Below are positions 1-8,103 of a stretch of DNA of 64,000 bases, in pieces. The notes under the pieces are model-generated. The model was not told where the DNA came from. It searched no databases and worked only from the letters and a program-made list of their open reading frames with translations. The stretch spans positions 7,563-71,562 of the forward strand of contig NZ_JASLIP010000035.1 of assembly GCF_030152825.1 (NCBI RefSeq). Direction: 5' to 3'. Every line of letters starts with the position of its first letter. The first letter of the stretch is position 1. This stretch comes from Corynebacterium sp. GTDB taxonomy: Bacteria > Actinomycetota > Actinomycetes > Mycobacteriales > Mycobacteriaceae. The position numbers were made by a program, and so were the translations under genes.

Positions 1-391
1 TGGCGGCCCAGATTTTGCCGAAGCGCTCGAGCTGTTCGTCGGTTGCGACGGCGGCGACGGCTGCGTTGCCCAGGCCCTGGTACGGGATGGACAGGGTGAG
101 ACCGACGTCGCCCCAGCAGGTCTCCATGACGTTCAGGGCGGCGGCCATGTTGCCGCCATTCTTCACGCCGGTGTCCTGCTTCTTATCCCCACGGCTGCTG
201 GTGGCGCCGGCCATGGCCACGCCACCGTCAGCGGCGCCCTCAACGAGGGCGGCCATGGTGTCGAGCTCGACCGGGCGCTCGTGCTCCTTGAGGTCGTACT
301 TGCGGGAGATGGGGCGGAAAATCTGTGCGGCCGCCTGGTGTGCCTGGTTTGCGCCCGCCTTCAGACGCTTGGGAAGTTCCAGATTAAGCAT
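1..391 (-). CDS. Acyl-CoA dehydrogenase, FadE23-like (partial, runs off left edge)
   Basis: N-terminal 130 residues of an acyl-CoA dehydrogenase; the rest lies beyond base 1. It begins MLNLELPKRL and continues through SRKYDLKEHE, SIPYQGLGNAA and VATDEQLERFG, which resemble the N-terminus of mycobacterial FadE23. The family oxidises acyl-CoA thioesters to enoyl-CoA using FAD. The ATG at 391 follows a good ribosome site (GAGGAAAAAG). It lies 65 nt downstream of a second FadE on the same strand, so the two are probably co-transcribed; in mycobacteria the FadE23/FadE24 pair is also adjacent, which suggests a heteromeric enzyme. The substrate cannot be told from sequence. Confidence 0.85.
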   Translation of the reverse strand, partial: MLNLELPKRLKAGANQAHQAAAQIFRPISRKYDLKEHERPVELDTMAALVEGAADGGVAMAGATSSRGDKKQDTGVKNGGNMAAALNVMETCWGDVGLTLSIPYQGLGNAAVAAVATDEQLERFGKIWAA

Positions 392-456
392 GATCTTTTT
401 CCTCTGCTCTCGGGACTGTGTTGTGCGTAAATGCCAAAAGTCGTTGTTATGGCGGG

Positions 457-1857
457 TTAGATGACGACGACGCCCTCAGCAACGCCGATCGCGCGCATGT
501 CGCGGTACCAGCGCTCAACCGGGTGCTCCTTGGTGTAGCCGTGGCCACCCAGCAGCTGGACGCCGTCCAGGCCCATGACCATGCCCTTGTCCGAGGCGTA
601 GCGGCGGGCAAGGCCGGCCTCGCGGTGGTAGGACAGGCCCTGGTCGAGGCGGGATGCGCCGCGCAGCATGATCAGGCGCAGGCCGTCGAGCTCGATGCGG
701 AGGTTGGCGACCATGAAGGCCACTGCCTGGCGGTGGGAGATCGGCTCGCCGAAGGCCTCACGCTCGTTGACGTACTTCTTGGTGTACTCCAGGATGGCCT
801 CGCCGGTGCCGGAGGCCAGTGCGGCCCAGCCCAGGCGGGAGCGGCGGACGATCTCCGCGTACTGCTCGGTGCGGTCGGTGTCGGAGAGGTTCGCGCCACC
901 CAGGAGGTTGGCGGCCGGGACGCGGACGTCTTTAAGAACCACGCGGCCCAGGGCTGCGGCGCGCAGGCCCATGGACGGGTCGGACTCGACCTCGATGCCC
1001 TCGGTGCCGGATTCGACGATGACGAAGGTGTTCACGCCGTCCAGCTCGACGGCGATGACGAAGAGCTCGCACTCTGCGGCGTTCGGGACCATAGTCTTCA
1101 CGCCGTTAAGGACGACGTCGTCGCCCTCCAGCTTCGCGGTGGTCTGCAGCTTGAAGGCGTCGAACATCGGGCGGGCCTCGGAAACCACGACGGCTGCCGG
1201 CGGGACGGACTCGCCGGAGAAGGACGGCAGGTAGGTCTTCTGCTGGGCGTCGTCACCGTAGTTGGTGATGGTGTTGGCCACGCCTGCCGGGGCGAGGATG
1301 GAGACGGCCAGGCCCATGTCACCGAAGCCGAGAGCCTCGGCGATGAGGGCGTTGGTGCTGGCGCCGGATGCGCTGGCGATGCCCTCGAACTCCTCCGGGA
1401 GGTTCACGAGAGCGATGCCGAGCTCAGCGGCGGTGTCGAGCAGCCCCTCGGTCGGCTTGGACTCGTCGTTGGCCTCCGCAGCGGCCGGACGCAGGCGCTC
1501 GATGGCGAACTCGCGCACCGCGTCGAGGATCATCTGCTGGTCCTCGGTCGGGTTCAGGTCGAACGGCGCCTTGCCCGGCTCGAACTGCTGAACGTCGCCC
1601 TCGTTCTGCTTCGGGAGGCGGACCGGATCGCCGGAGCCCTTGATGCGCTTGAACTGGCGGTTCATGGCGCCGGCGGTACGGATGCCGCCCTTGGCGGTCT
1701 CGTAGGCAGCGCGGTCGACGGCCTTGTTGAGGTTGTACTTTTCTGCGAAGTCGGAACCAGTGAAACGAGACAGCGCCCGCATAACGACACCAATGGCGTC
1801 ACGCTTGACGTTGTTCAGCCCCGGGGTGGAGTCGTTGAGCTTCTTGGAGTCGCTCAT
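457..1857 (-). CDS. Acyl-CoA dehydrogenase, FadE24-like
   Basis: A 466-residue acyl-CoA dehydrogenase-family protein, longer than the usual ~380 because of an N-terminal extension of about 100 residues before the conserved domain (starts near NPTEDQQMILDAVREFA). The FAD/substrate region is visible at SILAPAGVANTI and the C-terminal helical domain at REAFGEPISHRQAVAFMVAN and LLGGHGYTKEHPVERWYRD. The ATG at 1857 (MSDSKKLN) is chosen over an upstream in-frame ATG because GAAAGGTGG precedes it at the right distance. It is the first gene of a two-gene unit with the FadE at the left edge. Possible role: beta-oxidation as partner of that FadE; substrate unknown. Confidence 0.85.
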   Translation of the reverse strand: MSDSKKLNDSTPGLNNVKRDAIGVVMRALSRFTGSDFAEKYNLNKAVDRAAYETAKGGIRTAGAMNRQFKRIKGSGDPVRLPKQNEGDVQQFEPGKAPFDLNPTEDQQMILDAVREFAIERLRPAAAEANDESKPTEGLLDTAAELGIALVNLPEEFEGIASASGASTNALIAEALGFGDMGLAVSILAPAGVANTITNYGDDAQQKTYLPSFSGESVPPAAVVVSEARPMFDAFKLQTTAKLEGDDVVLNGVKTMVPNAAECELFVIAVELDGVNTFVIVESGTEGIEVESDPSMGLRAAALGRVVLKDVRVPAANLLGGANLSDTDRTEQYAEIVRRSRLGWAALASGTGEAILEYTKKYVNEREAFGEPISHRQAVAFMVANLRIELDGLRLIMLRGASRLDQGLSYHREAGLARRYASDKGMVMGLDGVQLLGGHGYTKEHPVERWYRDMRAIGVAEGVVVI

Positions 1858-1996
1858 TGTCTGGTAGCCACCTTTCAGTAGAGGTGCCCTACGCATCGCT
1901 CGCTGCGATCCGCGGAGCATCACCATGTGCGAATAATGATCTTATTAATCATAACTTGCCATCATGGCGCAGATCATATTTTCCGCAGAATGCTAT

Positions 1997-2030
1997 AAAA
2001 AGCCACACACCATGGGCGGTGTGTGGCTTT
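1997..2030 (-). terminator. Rho-independent terminator after lysS
   Basis: Perfect 13-bp stem (AAAGCCACACACC with its complement) around a 6-nt loop, followed on the minus strand by TTTAT. It sits 19 nt past the lysS stop. Confidence 0.85.
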
Positions 2031-2048
2031 ATGCAGTCGAGAGGAAGT

Positions 2049-3644
2049 TTACTTCTCTGGCTTCACCAACGGGAAGAGCACGGTCTCGCGGATGCCCAGG
2101 CCCGTGAAGGCCATCAGCAGGCGGTCCAGCCCCATGCCGGTACCGGCGGTTGGCGGCATGCCCTGCTCCATTGCCTGCAGGAAGTCCTCGTCGAGAACCA
2201 TGGCCTCATCGTCGCCGCCCGCGGCCAGGCGAGCCTGGTCTTCGAAGCGCTCGCGCTGGATGACCGGGTCAACCAGCTCAGAGTAGCCGGTCGCCAGCTC
2301 GAAGCCGCGCAGGTAGAGGTCCCACTTCTCGGTCACGCCGCGCTCGGTGCGGTGCTGACGCACCAGTGGGGAGGTCTCGACCGGGTAGTTGTAGACGAAG
2401 ATCGGGCCCCACAGCTGGTCCTCGCACAGGAACTCCCAGATCTCCTCGACGAGCTTGCCGTGGCCCCAGCCGCCGTCCTTCGGAACCTCCAGGCCGATGA
2501 CCTTCGCGAGCGCCTTGAGCTCCTCGACGGTTGAGTCGACGGTGACCTCCGGCTGATCCGGGAACTTCTCGGCCAGCGCCTTATTCAGGGACGGGTAGAC
2601 CTCGATGACCGGCCACTCGCCGCCGAGGTCGTACTCGGTGCCGTCGTGCATGGTCAGCTTGGTGGTGCCGAAGACCTCCTCGGCGACCTCCTGGATGACC
2701 TCGCGGGTCATCGTCGCAGCGGTGTTGTAGTCCCCATACGCCTGGTAGGTCTCCAGCATCGCGAACTCCGGGCTGTGGGAGCGGTCGATGCCCTCATTGC
2801 GGAAGTTACGGTTGATTTCGAAGACGCGGTCCAGACCACCGACGACGGCGCGCTTGAGGTACAGCTCCGGCGCGATGCGCAGGTAGAGGTCGATATCCAG
2901 CGCGTTGGAGTGGGTTACGAACGGACGAGCCGCGGCACCGCCGTGCAGGGTCTGCAGCATCGGAGTTTCGAGCTCGTTGAAGCCGCGACGCTCCAGGGCG
3001 TGGCGCAGGGCGCGCATCACCTTGATGCGGGTCATGGCGTTCTTGCGGGCTTCCTCGCGCATGATCAGGTCGGTGTAACGGTGACGCACGCGGGCGTCCT
3101 CGCTCATCTCCTTGTGCGCGACCGGCAGCGGACGCAGCGCCTTGGCGGCCATGGTCCACTCCTGGGCCATGACAGAAAGCTCGCCGCGGCGGGAGGAGAT
3201 CACGCGCCCCTTGGCGAAGACGATGTCGCCCAGGTCGACCTCCGCCTTCCAGCGATCCAGGGCTTCCGCGCCAACCTCTGCCTGAGAGAGCATGACCTGC
3301 AGCTGGGTGCCGTCGCCGTCCTGCAGGGTGGCGAAGGCCAGCTTGCCGGTATTGCGGACGAACATCACGCGGCCAGCCACGCCGACGACGCTGTCCGTTT
3401 CCTCACCGACGTCGAGGAGGGTTGCCCCCTCCGGAAGAGCGGCGAGCTTCTCCGCAGCCTCCGGATCGTCCTCCTTGGGCTTGACCGCCCACTGCTGACG
3501 AACCTCCGCCAGCGTGTGAGTCCTGGGAACTTCTACTGGATAAGCCTGACGGCCCTCGTCAAGGATGCGCTCGCGCTTCTCGCGGCGAACGCGCATCTGC
3601 TCGGGAATTTCATCATTGCTGGTGGATGGATTCTTTGTAGTCAC
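2049..3644 (-). CDS. lysS: Lysyl-tRNA synthetase, class II
   Basis: 531 residues. It charges tRNA-Lys with lysine in the cytoplasm. An N-terminal OB-fold anticodon domain lies near residues 65-170 (GVAGRVMFVRNTGKLAFATL), followed by the class II catalytic core with motif 2 (FRNEGIDRSHSPEF) and motif 3 (GTGMGLDRLLMA) near the C-terminus. The start is a GTG (MTTKNPSTS). A TAGTCT hexamer ends 6 nt before that GTG, so the mRNA is probably leaderless and no ribosome site is expected. In related genomes lysS lies close to panC/panD; here an hmp-nsrR pair separates them. Confidence 0.95.
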   Translation of the reverse strand: MTTKNPSTSNDEIPEQMRVRREKRERILDEGRQAYPVEVPRTHTLAEVRQQWAVKPKEDDPEAAEKLAALPEGATLLDVGEETDSVVGVAGRVMFVRNTGKLAFATLQDGDGTQLQVMLSQAEVGAEALDRWKAEVDLGDIVFAKGRVISSRRGELSVMAQEWTMAAKALRPLPVAHKEMSEDARVRHRYTDLIMREEARKNAMTRIKVMRALRHALERRGFNELETPMLQTLHGGAAARPFVTHSNALDIDLYLRIAPELYLKRAVVGGLDRVFEINRNFRNEGIDRSHSPEFAMLETYQAYGDYNTAATMTREVIQEVAEEVFGTTKLTMHDGTEYDLGGEWPVIEVYPSLNKALAEKFPDQPEVTVDSTVEELKALAKVIGLEVPKDGGWGHGKLVEEIWEFLCEDQLWGPIFVYNYPVETSPLVRQHRTERGVTEKWDLYLRGFELATGYSELVDPVIQRERFEDQARLAAGGDDEAMVLDEDFLQAMEQGMPPTAGTGMGLDRLLMAFTGLGIRETVLFPLVKPEK

Positions 3645-3650
3645 CCCACC

Positions 3651-3656
3651 AGACTA
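3651..3656 (-). promoter_or_regulatory. -10 element for leaderless lysS
   Basis: TAGTCT, 6 nt before the GTG start of lysS. Transcription would begin at or next to the start codon. Inferred from spacing; no clear -35 is visible. Confidence 0.5.
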
Positions 3657-3781
3657 CTGCATCGTCGGTACACGCCCGTGAGGGGTTCGCGGACGCAGAT
3701 TGCCCCAGCGATGGCACGGCACGCGGGGCCCGGCCCACCACTGGCCGAACCCCGCTATACCCCTGCAGCCCGAGGCAAGTT

Positions 3782-4993
3782 TTAGCTGATCAGCCAGTCG
3801 TTCGGGCTGAAGAGCTCGAAGCCAACCTTTTCCGGAGCCAGCGTCTGCTCGCTATTGGCGATCTGCTCGCGAATGTTCTGCAGGAAGGACGTCCCGCCGC
3901 ACAGGTACCACTGGGCGCCGGTCGGCACCACGCCCTCGGCGGCCAGCTCCCCGAGGTTCATGCGCTTGCCATCCTCACGGTAGAAGGTCTTGAAGGTCGC
4001 GCCGATCTGCTCGCTGAGGTTCTTCTGCAGCTCGGCCTGCGAGTGCTCCTCGGCGGAGGCGTCCGCGTGCAGGACCACGACCTTGCACTCCTGGCCGTCC
4101 TTGGCGGCCAGCGCGGAGAGCATGCCGACCATCGGGGTGGAACCGATGCCCTGGGAGACGAGCACCACCGGAGCGGTCGAGTCGTCCAGGACCAGGTCGC
4201 CGGCTGGGAGGGTGGCGTCCACGCTCTCGCCGTCGGCGATGTTGTCCATCAGGTAGGAAGAGACCTCGCCGTCGCGCTGGACGGCGATGCGGAAGGTGCT
4301 GCCGTCCTCGTCGATATCGACCAGGGAGTACTGGCGCAGCTGGCGGGCGCCGTCCGGAAGCTTCACACCGATGGAGGTGTACTGGCCCGGGCGGGCGTCC
4401 GCGAACTTCTCGGTCATTTCGGCCGGGCGGAGGGTGAACTCGACGGCGTCGGCCGGCAGCTGCTTGCGGGAGACGATCTCTGCGGTGGTGAAGACCTTGC
4501 CGTCCTCAACGCCCGCGGAGCGATAGAGGTTGCGCTCGAAGCTAACCAGCACATCGGCCATGAGCCAGTAGACCTCGTCCCAGGCGGCAGCGACCTCGGG
4601 GGTGACAACATCCTCGCCTAGCACCTCGACGATGGCGGCGAAGAGGTTGTCATGGACGATGGGGTACTGGTTTTCCACAATCCCCAGGGACACGTGCTTA
4701 TGACCGATGCGGGAGAGCATATCTACCGGATCCGGGGCGTTGTCGTCCACGAGCATTGCGGCGAAGGTTGCGATGGAGGCGGCCAGCGCCGTCTGCTGCT
4801 CCCCAGACTTCTGGTTGCCGCGGTTGAAGGTATCGGCGATCAGCTCCGGGTGGGCGGCGAACATCTTCTCATAGAAGATGGGGGTAATCTTCGTGATATT
4901 CGCACCAACGAGCGGGAGAGTCTGCTTGATGATCTCGGCGTTGTCTGGGGTTAAGCGGCCGCGGGCATTGGCTGGGGTCTCGGCGATGAACAT
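3782..4993 (-). CDS. hmp: Flavohemoprotein, nitric oxide dioxygenase
   Basis: 403 residues, full length. It turns NO plus O2 into nitrate with NAD(P)H, using haem and FAD in the cytoplasm. The globin domain (about 1-150) carries the B10 Tyr (FYEKMF) and the proximal His near residue 100 (GHKHVSLGI). The FAD domain follows with the RxYS motif (LRQYSLVD), then the NAD domain (GIGSTPMVGML) and a C-terminal FELFSP. GGAGGAAT precedes the ATG. It lies 39 nt downstream of an Rrf2 regulator, so the two form an nsrR-hmp operon under the operator at 5555-5577. Neighbours lysS and panD are unrelated in function. Confidence 0.95.
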   Translation of the reverse strand: MFIAETPANARGRLTPDNAEIIKQTLPLVGANITKITPIFYEKMFAAHPELIADTFNRGNQKSGEQQTALAASIATFAAMLVDDNAPDPVDMLSRIGHKHVSLGIVENQYPIVHDNLFAAIVEVLGEDVVTPEVAAAWDEVYWLMADVLVSFERNLYRSAGVEDGKVFTTAEIVSRKQLPADAVEFTLRPAEMTEKFADARPGQYTSIGVKLPDGARQLRQYSLVDIDEDGSTFRIAVQRDGEVSSYLMDNIADGESVDATLPAGDLVLDDSTAPVVLVSQGIGSTPMVGMLSALAAKDGQECKVVVLHADASAEEHSQAELQKNLSEQIGATFKTFYREDGKRMNLGELAAEGVVPTGAQWYLCGGTSFLQNIREQIANSEQTLAPEKVGFELFSPNDWLIS

Positions 4994-5032
4994 TGCGAAT
5001 CATTCCTCCTCAAGAACCTCCCTGCAGGGAAG

Positions 5033-5527
5033 TTAAGACGTGGGCTTTGCCTTGAACGTCGGAGCGGCGAGAGGCACAGGCCCGCCGGAAGCTCCGGCAG
5101 CGAGGCCCTTCGTCGCGGACACCAGATCGCCGACGGTATCCCCGTCGAGAGTGGCGAAGAACGCCTCCTGCGCGGCGGCGAGCCGGTGACGCAGCGCGCA
5201 GTCGTGGCGCGCGAGGGGACACTGCAACGCCCCCTCGCAGTCGACGACTTCCCGGTTGCCTTCGAGTTGACGCAGGAGTGCACCGACGCTCGCGTGCATG
5301 CCCTGTTCAGTGATATGCACCCCGCCGTGCCGTCCGCGGATGGATTCGAGCAGCCCTTCGCTGGCCAGCACGTTGACGACCTTCGCGACATGGTTTCGCG
5401 AGGCGTTGAGCTGGTCCGCAAGGTCCTGAATTCGTACCGGCGAACGGTCGGCAGCATCCACAGCCTGGGTGGCGCCGAGCAGCATCAGTACGCGGAGCCC
5501 CAGGTCAGCGAATGTTGTGAGTTGCAT
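5033..5527 (-). CDS. nsrR: Rrf2-family NO-sensing repressor, NsrR-like
   Basis: 164 residues. Winged-helix Rrf2 regulator: MQLTTFADLGLRVLMLLGA at the N-terminus, a recognition helix around NASRNHVAKVVNVLASEGLL, and a wing with GRHGGVHI. Three cysteines (near CEGALQC and PLARHDC) are spaced C-x5-C-x6-C, fitting the Fe-S ligands of NsrR, whose cluster is destroyed by NO. The C-terminus is extended by about 20 residues. It precedes hmp in the same transcript, and a near-perfect NsrR operator lies just upstream of its start, so autoregulation of the pair is expected. IscR-like function is the main alternative but fits the context less well. Confidence 0.88.
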   Translation of the reverse strand: MQLTTFADLGLRVLMLLGATQAVDAADRSPVRIQDLADQLNASRNHVAKVVNVLASEGLLESIRGRHGGVHITEQGMHASVGALLRQLEGNREVVDCEGALQCPLARHDCALRHRLAAAQEAFFATLDGDTVGDLVSATKGLAAGASGGPVPLAAPTFKAKPTS

Positions 5528-5554
5528 AATTCCAACCTATCCAAAAATCCCGTA

Positions 5555-5577
5555 AAGATGTATCTGTAATACATCTT
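5555..5577 (-). promoter_or_regulatory. NsrR operator
   Basis: A 23-bp inverted repeat whose outer arms read AAGATGTAT and ATACATCTT around a 5-nt centre. It matches the known NsrR consensus, AAGATG-y-ATTT-n-AAAT-r-CATCTT, closely. The centre lies 39 nt upstream of the nsrR ATG. With one extra A and T on the outside the perfect arms are 10 bp (5554-5563 and 5569-5578). Confidence 0.85.
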
Positions 5578-5617
5578 TTATGGTGTGCCATTAATCACAG
5601 TCACAAATATTGGCAAA

Positions 5618-5647
5618 GCCCGCCGCGCAACCATGGCGCAGGCGGGC
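5618..5647 (-). terminator. Terminator hairpin after panD
   Basis: GCCCGCC and GGCGGGC arms with an inner GCGC pairing, followed on the minus strand by TTTG. It lies 24 nt past the panD stop and ends the long fol-pan transcript before nsrR. Confidence 0.6.
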
Positions 5648-5670
5648 CAAAAAGTAATCCCTCGCAGGGG

Positions 5671-6090
5671 CTACTCCCCCTCCGGGTGGCGCGGGTCTTT
5701 CAGGCCGCTGCCCGCCGGGGCGTGGGCTGGGTCCTCCCCCAGCTCAACCTGCTTATTGTTCTCATCGACGAAGATCACCCGCGGGTGGTAATCCCCGAGC
5801 TCGGCATTGTCGAAGATGCCGTAACCGATGATGATCACCAGGTCGCCGGGGCTGATCAGGCGGGAGGCCGCGCCGTTGATACCGATGACCCCGCTGCCCC
5901 GCTCGCCGGTGATGGCGTAGGTGGTCAGCCGGTTTCCGTTATCGATATCGACGATGTCGATCTGCTCGCCCTCGAGGATGTCGGCGGCGTCCATCAGGTC
6001 TGCGTCGATGGTGCAGGAACCCACGTAGTGCAGGTCGGCCTGGGTGACCGTCGCGCGGTGGATCTTTGACTTCAGCATGGTGCGGAACAA
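5671..6090 (-). CDS. panD: Aspartate 1-decarboxylase proenzyme
   Basis: 139 residues. It makes beta-alanine from aspartate for pantothenate. The self-cleavage pair Gly24-Ser25 is intact (LHYVGSCTIDAD); Ser25 becomes the catalytic pyruvoyl group. The GINGAASRLISPGDLVIIIGY core follows. The start MFRTMLKSKIHRATVTQ matches the N-terminus known for corynebacterial PanD, so the first ATG is used rather than the internal Met5. It lies 19 nt after panC and finishes the operon, so both branches that meet at pantothenate synthetase are encoded together. Confidence 0.96.
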   Translation of the reverse strand: MFRTMLKSKIHRATVTQADLHYVGSCTIDADLMDAADILEGEQIDIVDIDNGNRLTTYAITGERGSGVIGINGAASRLISPGDLVIIIGYGIFDNAELGDYHPRVIFVDENNKQVELGEDPAHAPAGSGLKDPRHPEGE

Positions 6091-6109
6091 GGGATGAACC
6101 TAACTTTTT

Positions 6110-7102
6110 CTAGCTCTGGGGTGCGGCATCGGGAGCGGCAGGGGCGGCAGCGTCGGGGCCGCCTGCGCCCTGCTCGGGGTCCAAGTTCTTGAACCCTACA
6201 CCAATCGGCACGCCAACATTATCGATCAGCCGGGTGCTGCCCACGCGCGCGGCGACCAGCAGCCGGGCGTCCCCGGTCTCCGGGGCCTCGCCGAGATCGG
6301 CGCCACGAAGAGCAAGATAGTCCACCTCGACGCCCTCGGCGTCGTCGAGAATGGCACGGGCGGTGGACAGCACCGCTTCCGCGCCGTCCTCGGCGACGAA
6401 GGAACCGGCCGTCAACGCTGCGGAGAGGGTGAGGGCCAGCTCGCGCTCCTCGTCGGAGAGGTAGACGTTGCGGCTGGACAGCGCCAGTCCGCCGCCCTCG
6501 CGGACGATCGGCACGCCGTGGACGCGCAGCTCCAGGTTGAGGTCGTTGACCATCTGCTGGACCAGGACGAGCTGCTGGTAGTCCTTCTCACCGAAGAAGG
6601 CGTGGTCGCAGTGGGAGATCTGGAAGAGCTTGTTGACGACCGTGAGCATGCCCGCGAAGTGGGTCGGGCGGTGCTCGCCCTCCAGGATCGCGCCGGCCGG
6701 GCCGGGGTGGATCGTGGTGCGGGGGCCGTTTGGGTACATCTCCCGGGCAGAGGGTGCGAAGACGGCGTCCACGCCCGCGGCCTTGAGCTTTTCGACGTCG
6801 GCGTCGAGGGTGCGGGGGTAGGCGTCCAGGTCCTCGCCCTCCGCGAACTGCAGCGGGTTGACGAAGATGCTGACCGCGACGAAGGCGCCCGGCATTGCCT
6901 TTGCTGCCTTGACCAGGGAAAGGTGGCCTTCGTGGAGCGCGCCCATCGTGGGCACGAGGCACACCGGCTTGCCGGCCTTGCGCATGGCGCGGGTGACCTG
7001 GCTGAACTCGTCGATGGTGGTCATCAGAGTTGCCTCGCCGCGGCGGAAGGGCTGGGGGTTTGCCTGCGGGTCGGCCTGGGGGCTGGGCTGATTCTTGGTC
7101 AT
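6110..7102 (-). CDS. panC: Pantothenate synthetase
   Basis: 330 residues. It condenses pantoate and beta-alanine with ATP through a pantoyl-adenylate. Visible motifs are PTMGALHEGH (nucleotide binding), RPTHFAGMLTVVNKLF, FGEKDYQQ and SSRN. The C-terminus has a low-complexity Ala/Pro tail of about 25 residues that is probably dispensable. The start at 7102 gives an N-terminal extension like that of mycobacterial PanC; an internal ATG (MTTIDEFSQ) is a possible shorter start. It begins 5 nt after the DUF2520 gene and sits directly before panD. Confidence 0.95.
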   Translation of the reverse strand: MTKNQPSPQADPQANPQPFRRGEATLMTTIDEFSQVTRAMRKAGKPVCLVPTMGALHEGHLSLVKAAKAMPGAFVAVSIFVNPLQFAEGEDLDAYPRTLDADVEKLKAAGVDAVFAPSAREMYPNGPRTTIHPGPAGAILEGEHRPTHFAGMLTVVNKLFQISHCDHAFFGEKDYQQLVLVQQMVNDLNLELRVHGVPIVREGGGLALSSRNVYLSDEERELALTLSAALTAGSFVAEDGAEAVLSTARAILDDAEGVEVDYLALRGADLGEAPETGDARLLVAARVGSTRLIDNVGVPIGVGFKNLDPEQGAGGPDAAAPAAPDAAPQS

Positions 7103-7107
7103 GCGCC

Positions 7108-8055
7108 TTAGGTTAGTCCACCCGGCAGACCGTGTTCGCTGCGGTAGGCCATGAGCGCTCGCTCGACCTCCGGCGAGCCTGCTGCCTGGGCGGTTCGCTC
7201 GGCCATCGGCAGGTAGCGCAGGTGCAGGTTGTGGGAGTTCGGGTCGGCGGATTCGTCGGAGAGCTGGCGCAAGGCCTCCAGGTGGGCGAGGACGGCGGGG
7301 GCGTCATCGCGGGAGGCGGGGCCGGTCAGGGCGCCCAGGTGCTCGCGCAGGGTGGCGTCCGCGCCAGCCCGGACGATGGAGTTGAGCAGCAGCCGAGCCT
7401 CGCTAGACTCCCCCTCCCCCTCGATGACGGCCGGGCCGTTCGGCTTATCGAGCACCGCGTTGAGCATGGAGTGGGCGTCCGAGATGAGGGTGACCAGGTG
7501 GTTCGCGGCGTGCGCCATGGCGGCGTGATAGGCCGGGCGGCGGTCCTCCGCGATGTGGACGGCCACGCCGCCGAGGGACTGGACGAGTAGTTCGCCGACC
7601 GCCTGGCCGACCTCGGAGTCGGTGGTGACACCCCAGCCGCAGCCCAGCAGGTTTTCGGTGTCCTGCGGGGTGCCGACAAAGCCCATCGCGGGGTGCAGGG
7701 CCAGCGGGAGCGCGCCCTCGTCGGTGATGGGTTGGAGCACCTGGCAGCCGTTGCGCCCGGAGGTGTGCATGACCATCTGGCCGTCGCGGACGGTGTGGGC
7801 CACCTCGGCGGCGACCTCCGGCAGTACCGGGTCCGGCACTGCGAGGACCACCAGCTGGGCCATCGCGGCCTCCGCCAGCGAAACGATGGGGATGCCCGGG
7901 ACGCGCTGGGCTGCGCATGCCCGGGAGCGCTCGGAGTGGGCGTGGATGCCGTGGACGTGGTGCCCGGCCCGGGTGAAGGCCTCGGCAAGGGCAAGCCCGA
8001 CGGCGCCGGCAGAAATGATCCCCACGCTCAGGCGTGGGGGTTGGCGATCAATCAT
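7108..8055 (-). CDS. Rossmann-fold and DUF2520 protein (Rv3603c-like)
   Basis: 315 residues. The N-terminus has a dinucleotide-binding fold (VGIISAGAVGLALAEAF, close to GxGxxG) and VVLAVPDP, like ketopantoate and ProC-type reductases. The C-terminal half is the helical DUF2520 domain (HPAMGFVG, RRPAYHAAMAHAANHLVTL). Position directly before panC is conserved across actinobacteria, which suggests an NADP-dependent step or support role in pantothenate synthesis. The reaction is not established by sequence. The glycine motif is slightly degenerate (ISAGAVG). Confidence 0.85.
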   Translation of the reverse strand: MIDRQPPRLSVGIISAGAVGLALAEAFTRAGHHVHGIHAHSERSRACAAQRVPGIPIVSLAEAAMAQLVVLAVPDPVLPEVAAEVAHTVRDGQMVMHTSGRNGCQVLQPITDEGALPLALHPAMGFVGTPQDTENLLGCGWGVTTDSEVGQAVGELLVQSLGGVAVHIAEDRRPAYHAAMAHAANHLVTLISDAHSMLNAVLDKPNGPAVIEGEGESSEARLLLNSIVRAGADATLREHLGALTGPASRDDAPAVLAHLEALRQLSDESADPNSHNLHLRYLPMAERTAQAAGSPEVERALMAYRSEHGLPGGLT

Positions 8056-8103
8056 GCTGAATCTTCAGGTCGCGGTGCAAGATCTTCGGGGTCGCGGTTC
8101 GAG

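Noticed and set aside
418..1881. 487-codon plus-strand frame
   Set aside because: Mirror of the FadE24-like gene; composition is Val/Gly/Leu/Asp-rich without any motif.
1925..1960. AT-rich imperfect palindrome upstream of the FadE24-like gene
   Set aside because: Arms match over only 5-6 bases; could be a FadR/TetR-type operator but support is too weak.
3723..3755. GCGGGG/CCCCGC hairpin after hmp
   Set aside because: It lacks a U-tract and overlaps the lysS promoter side; pairing is broken, so not listed as a terminator.
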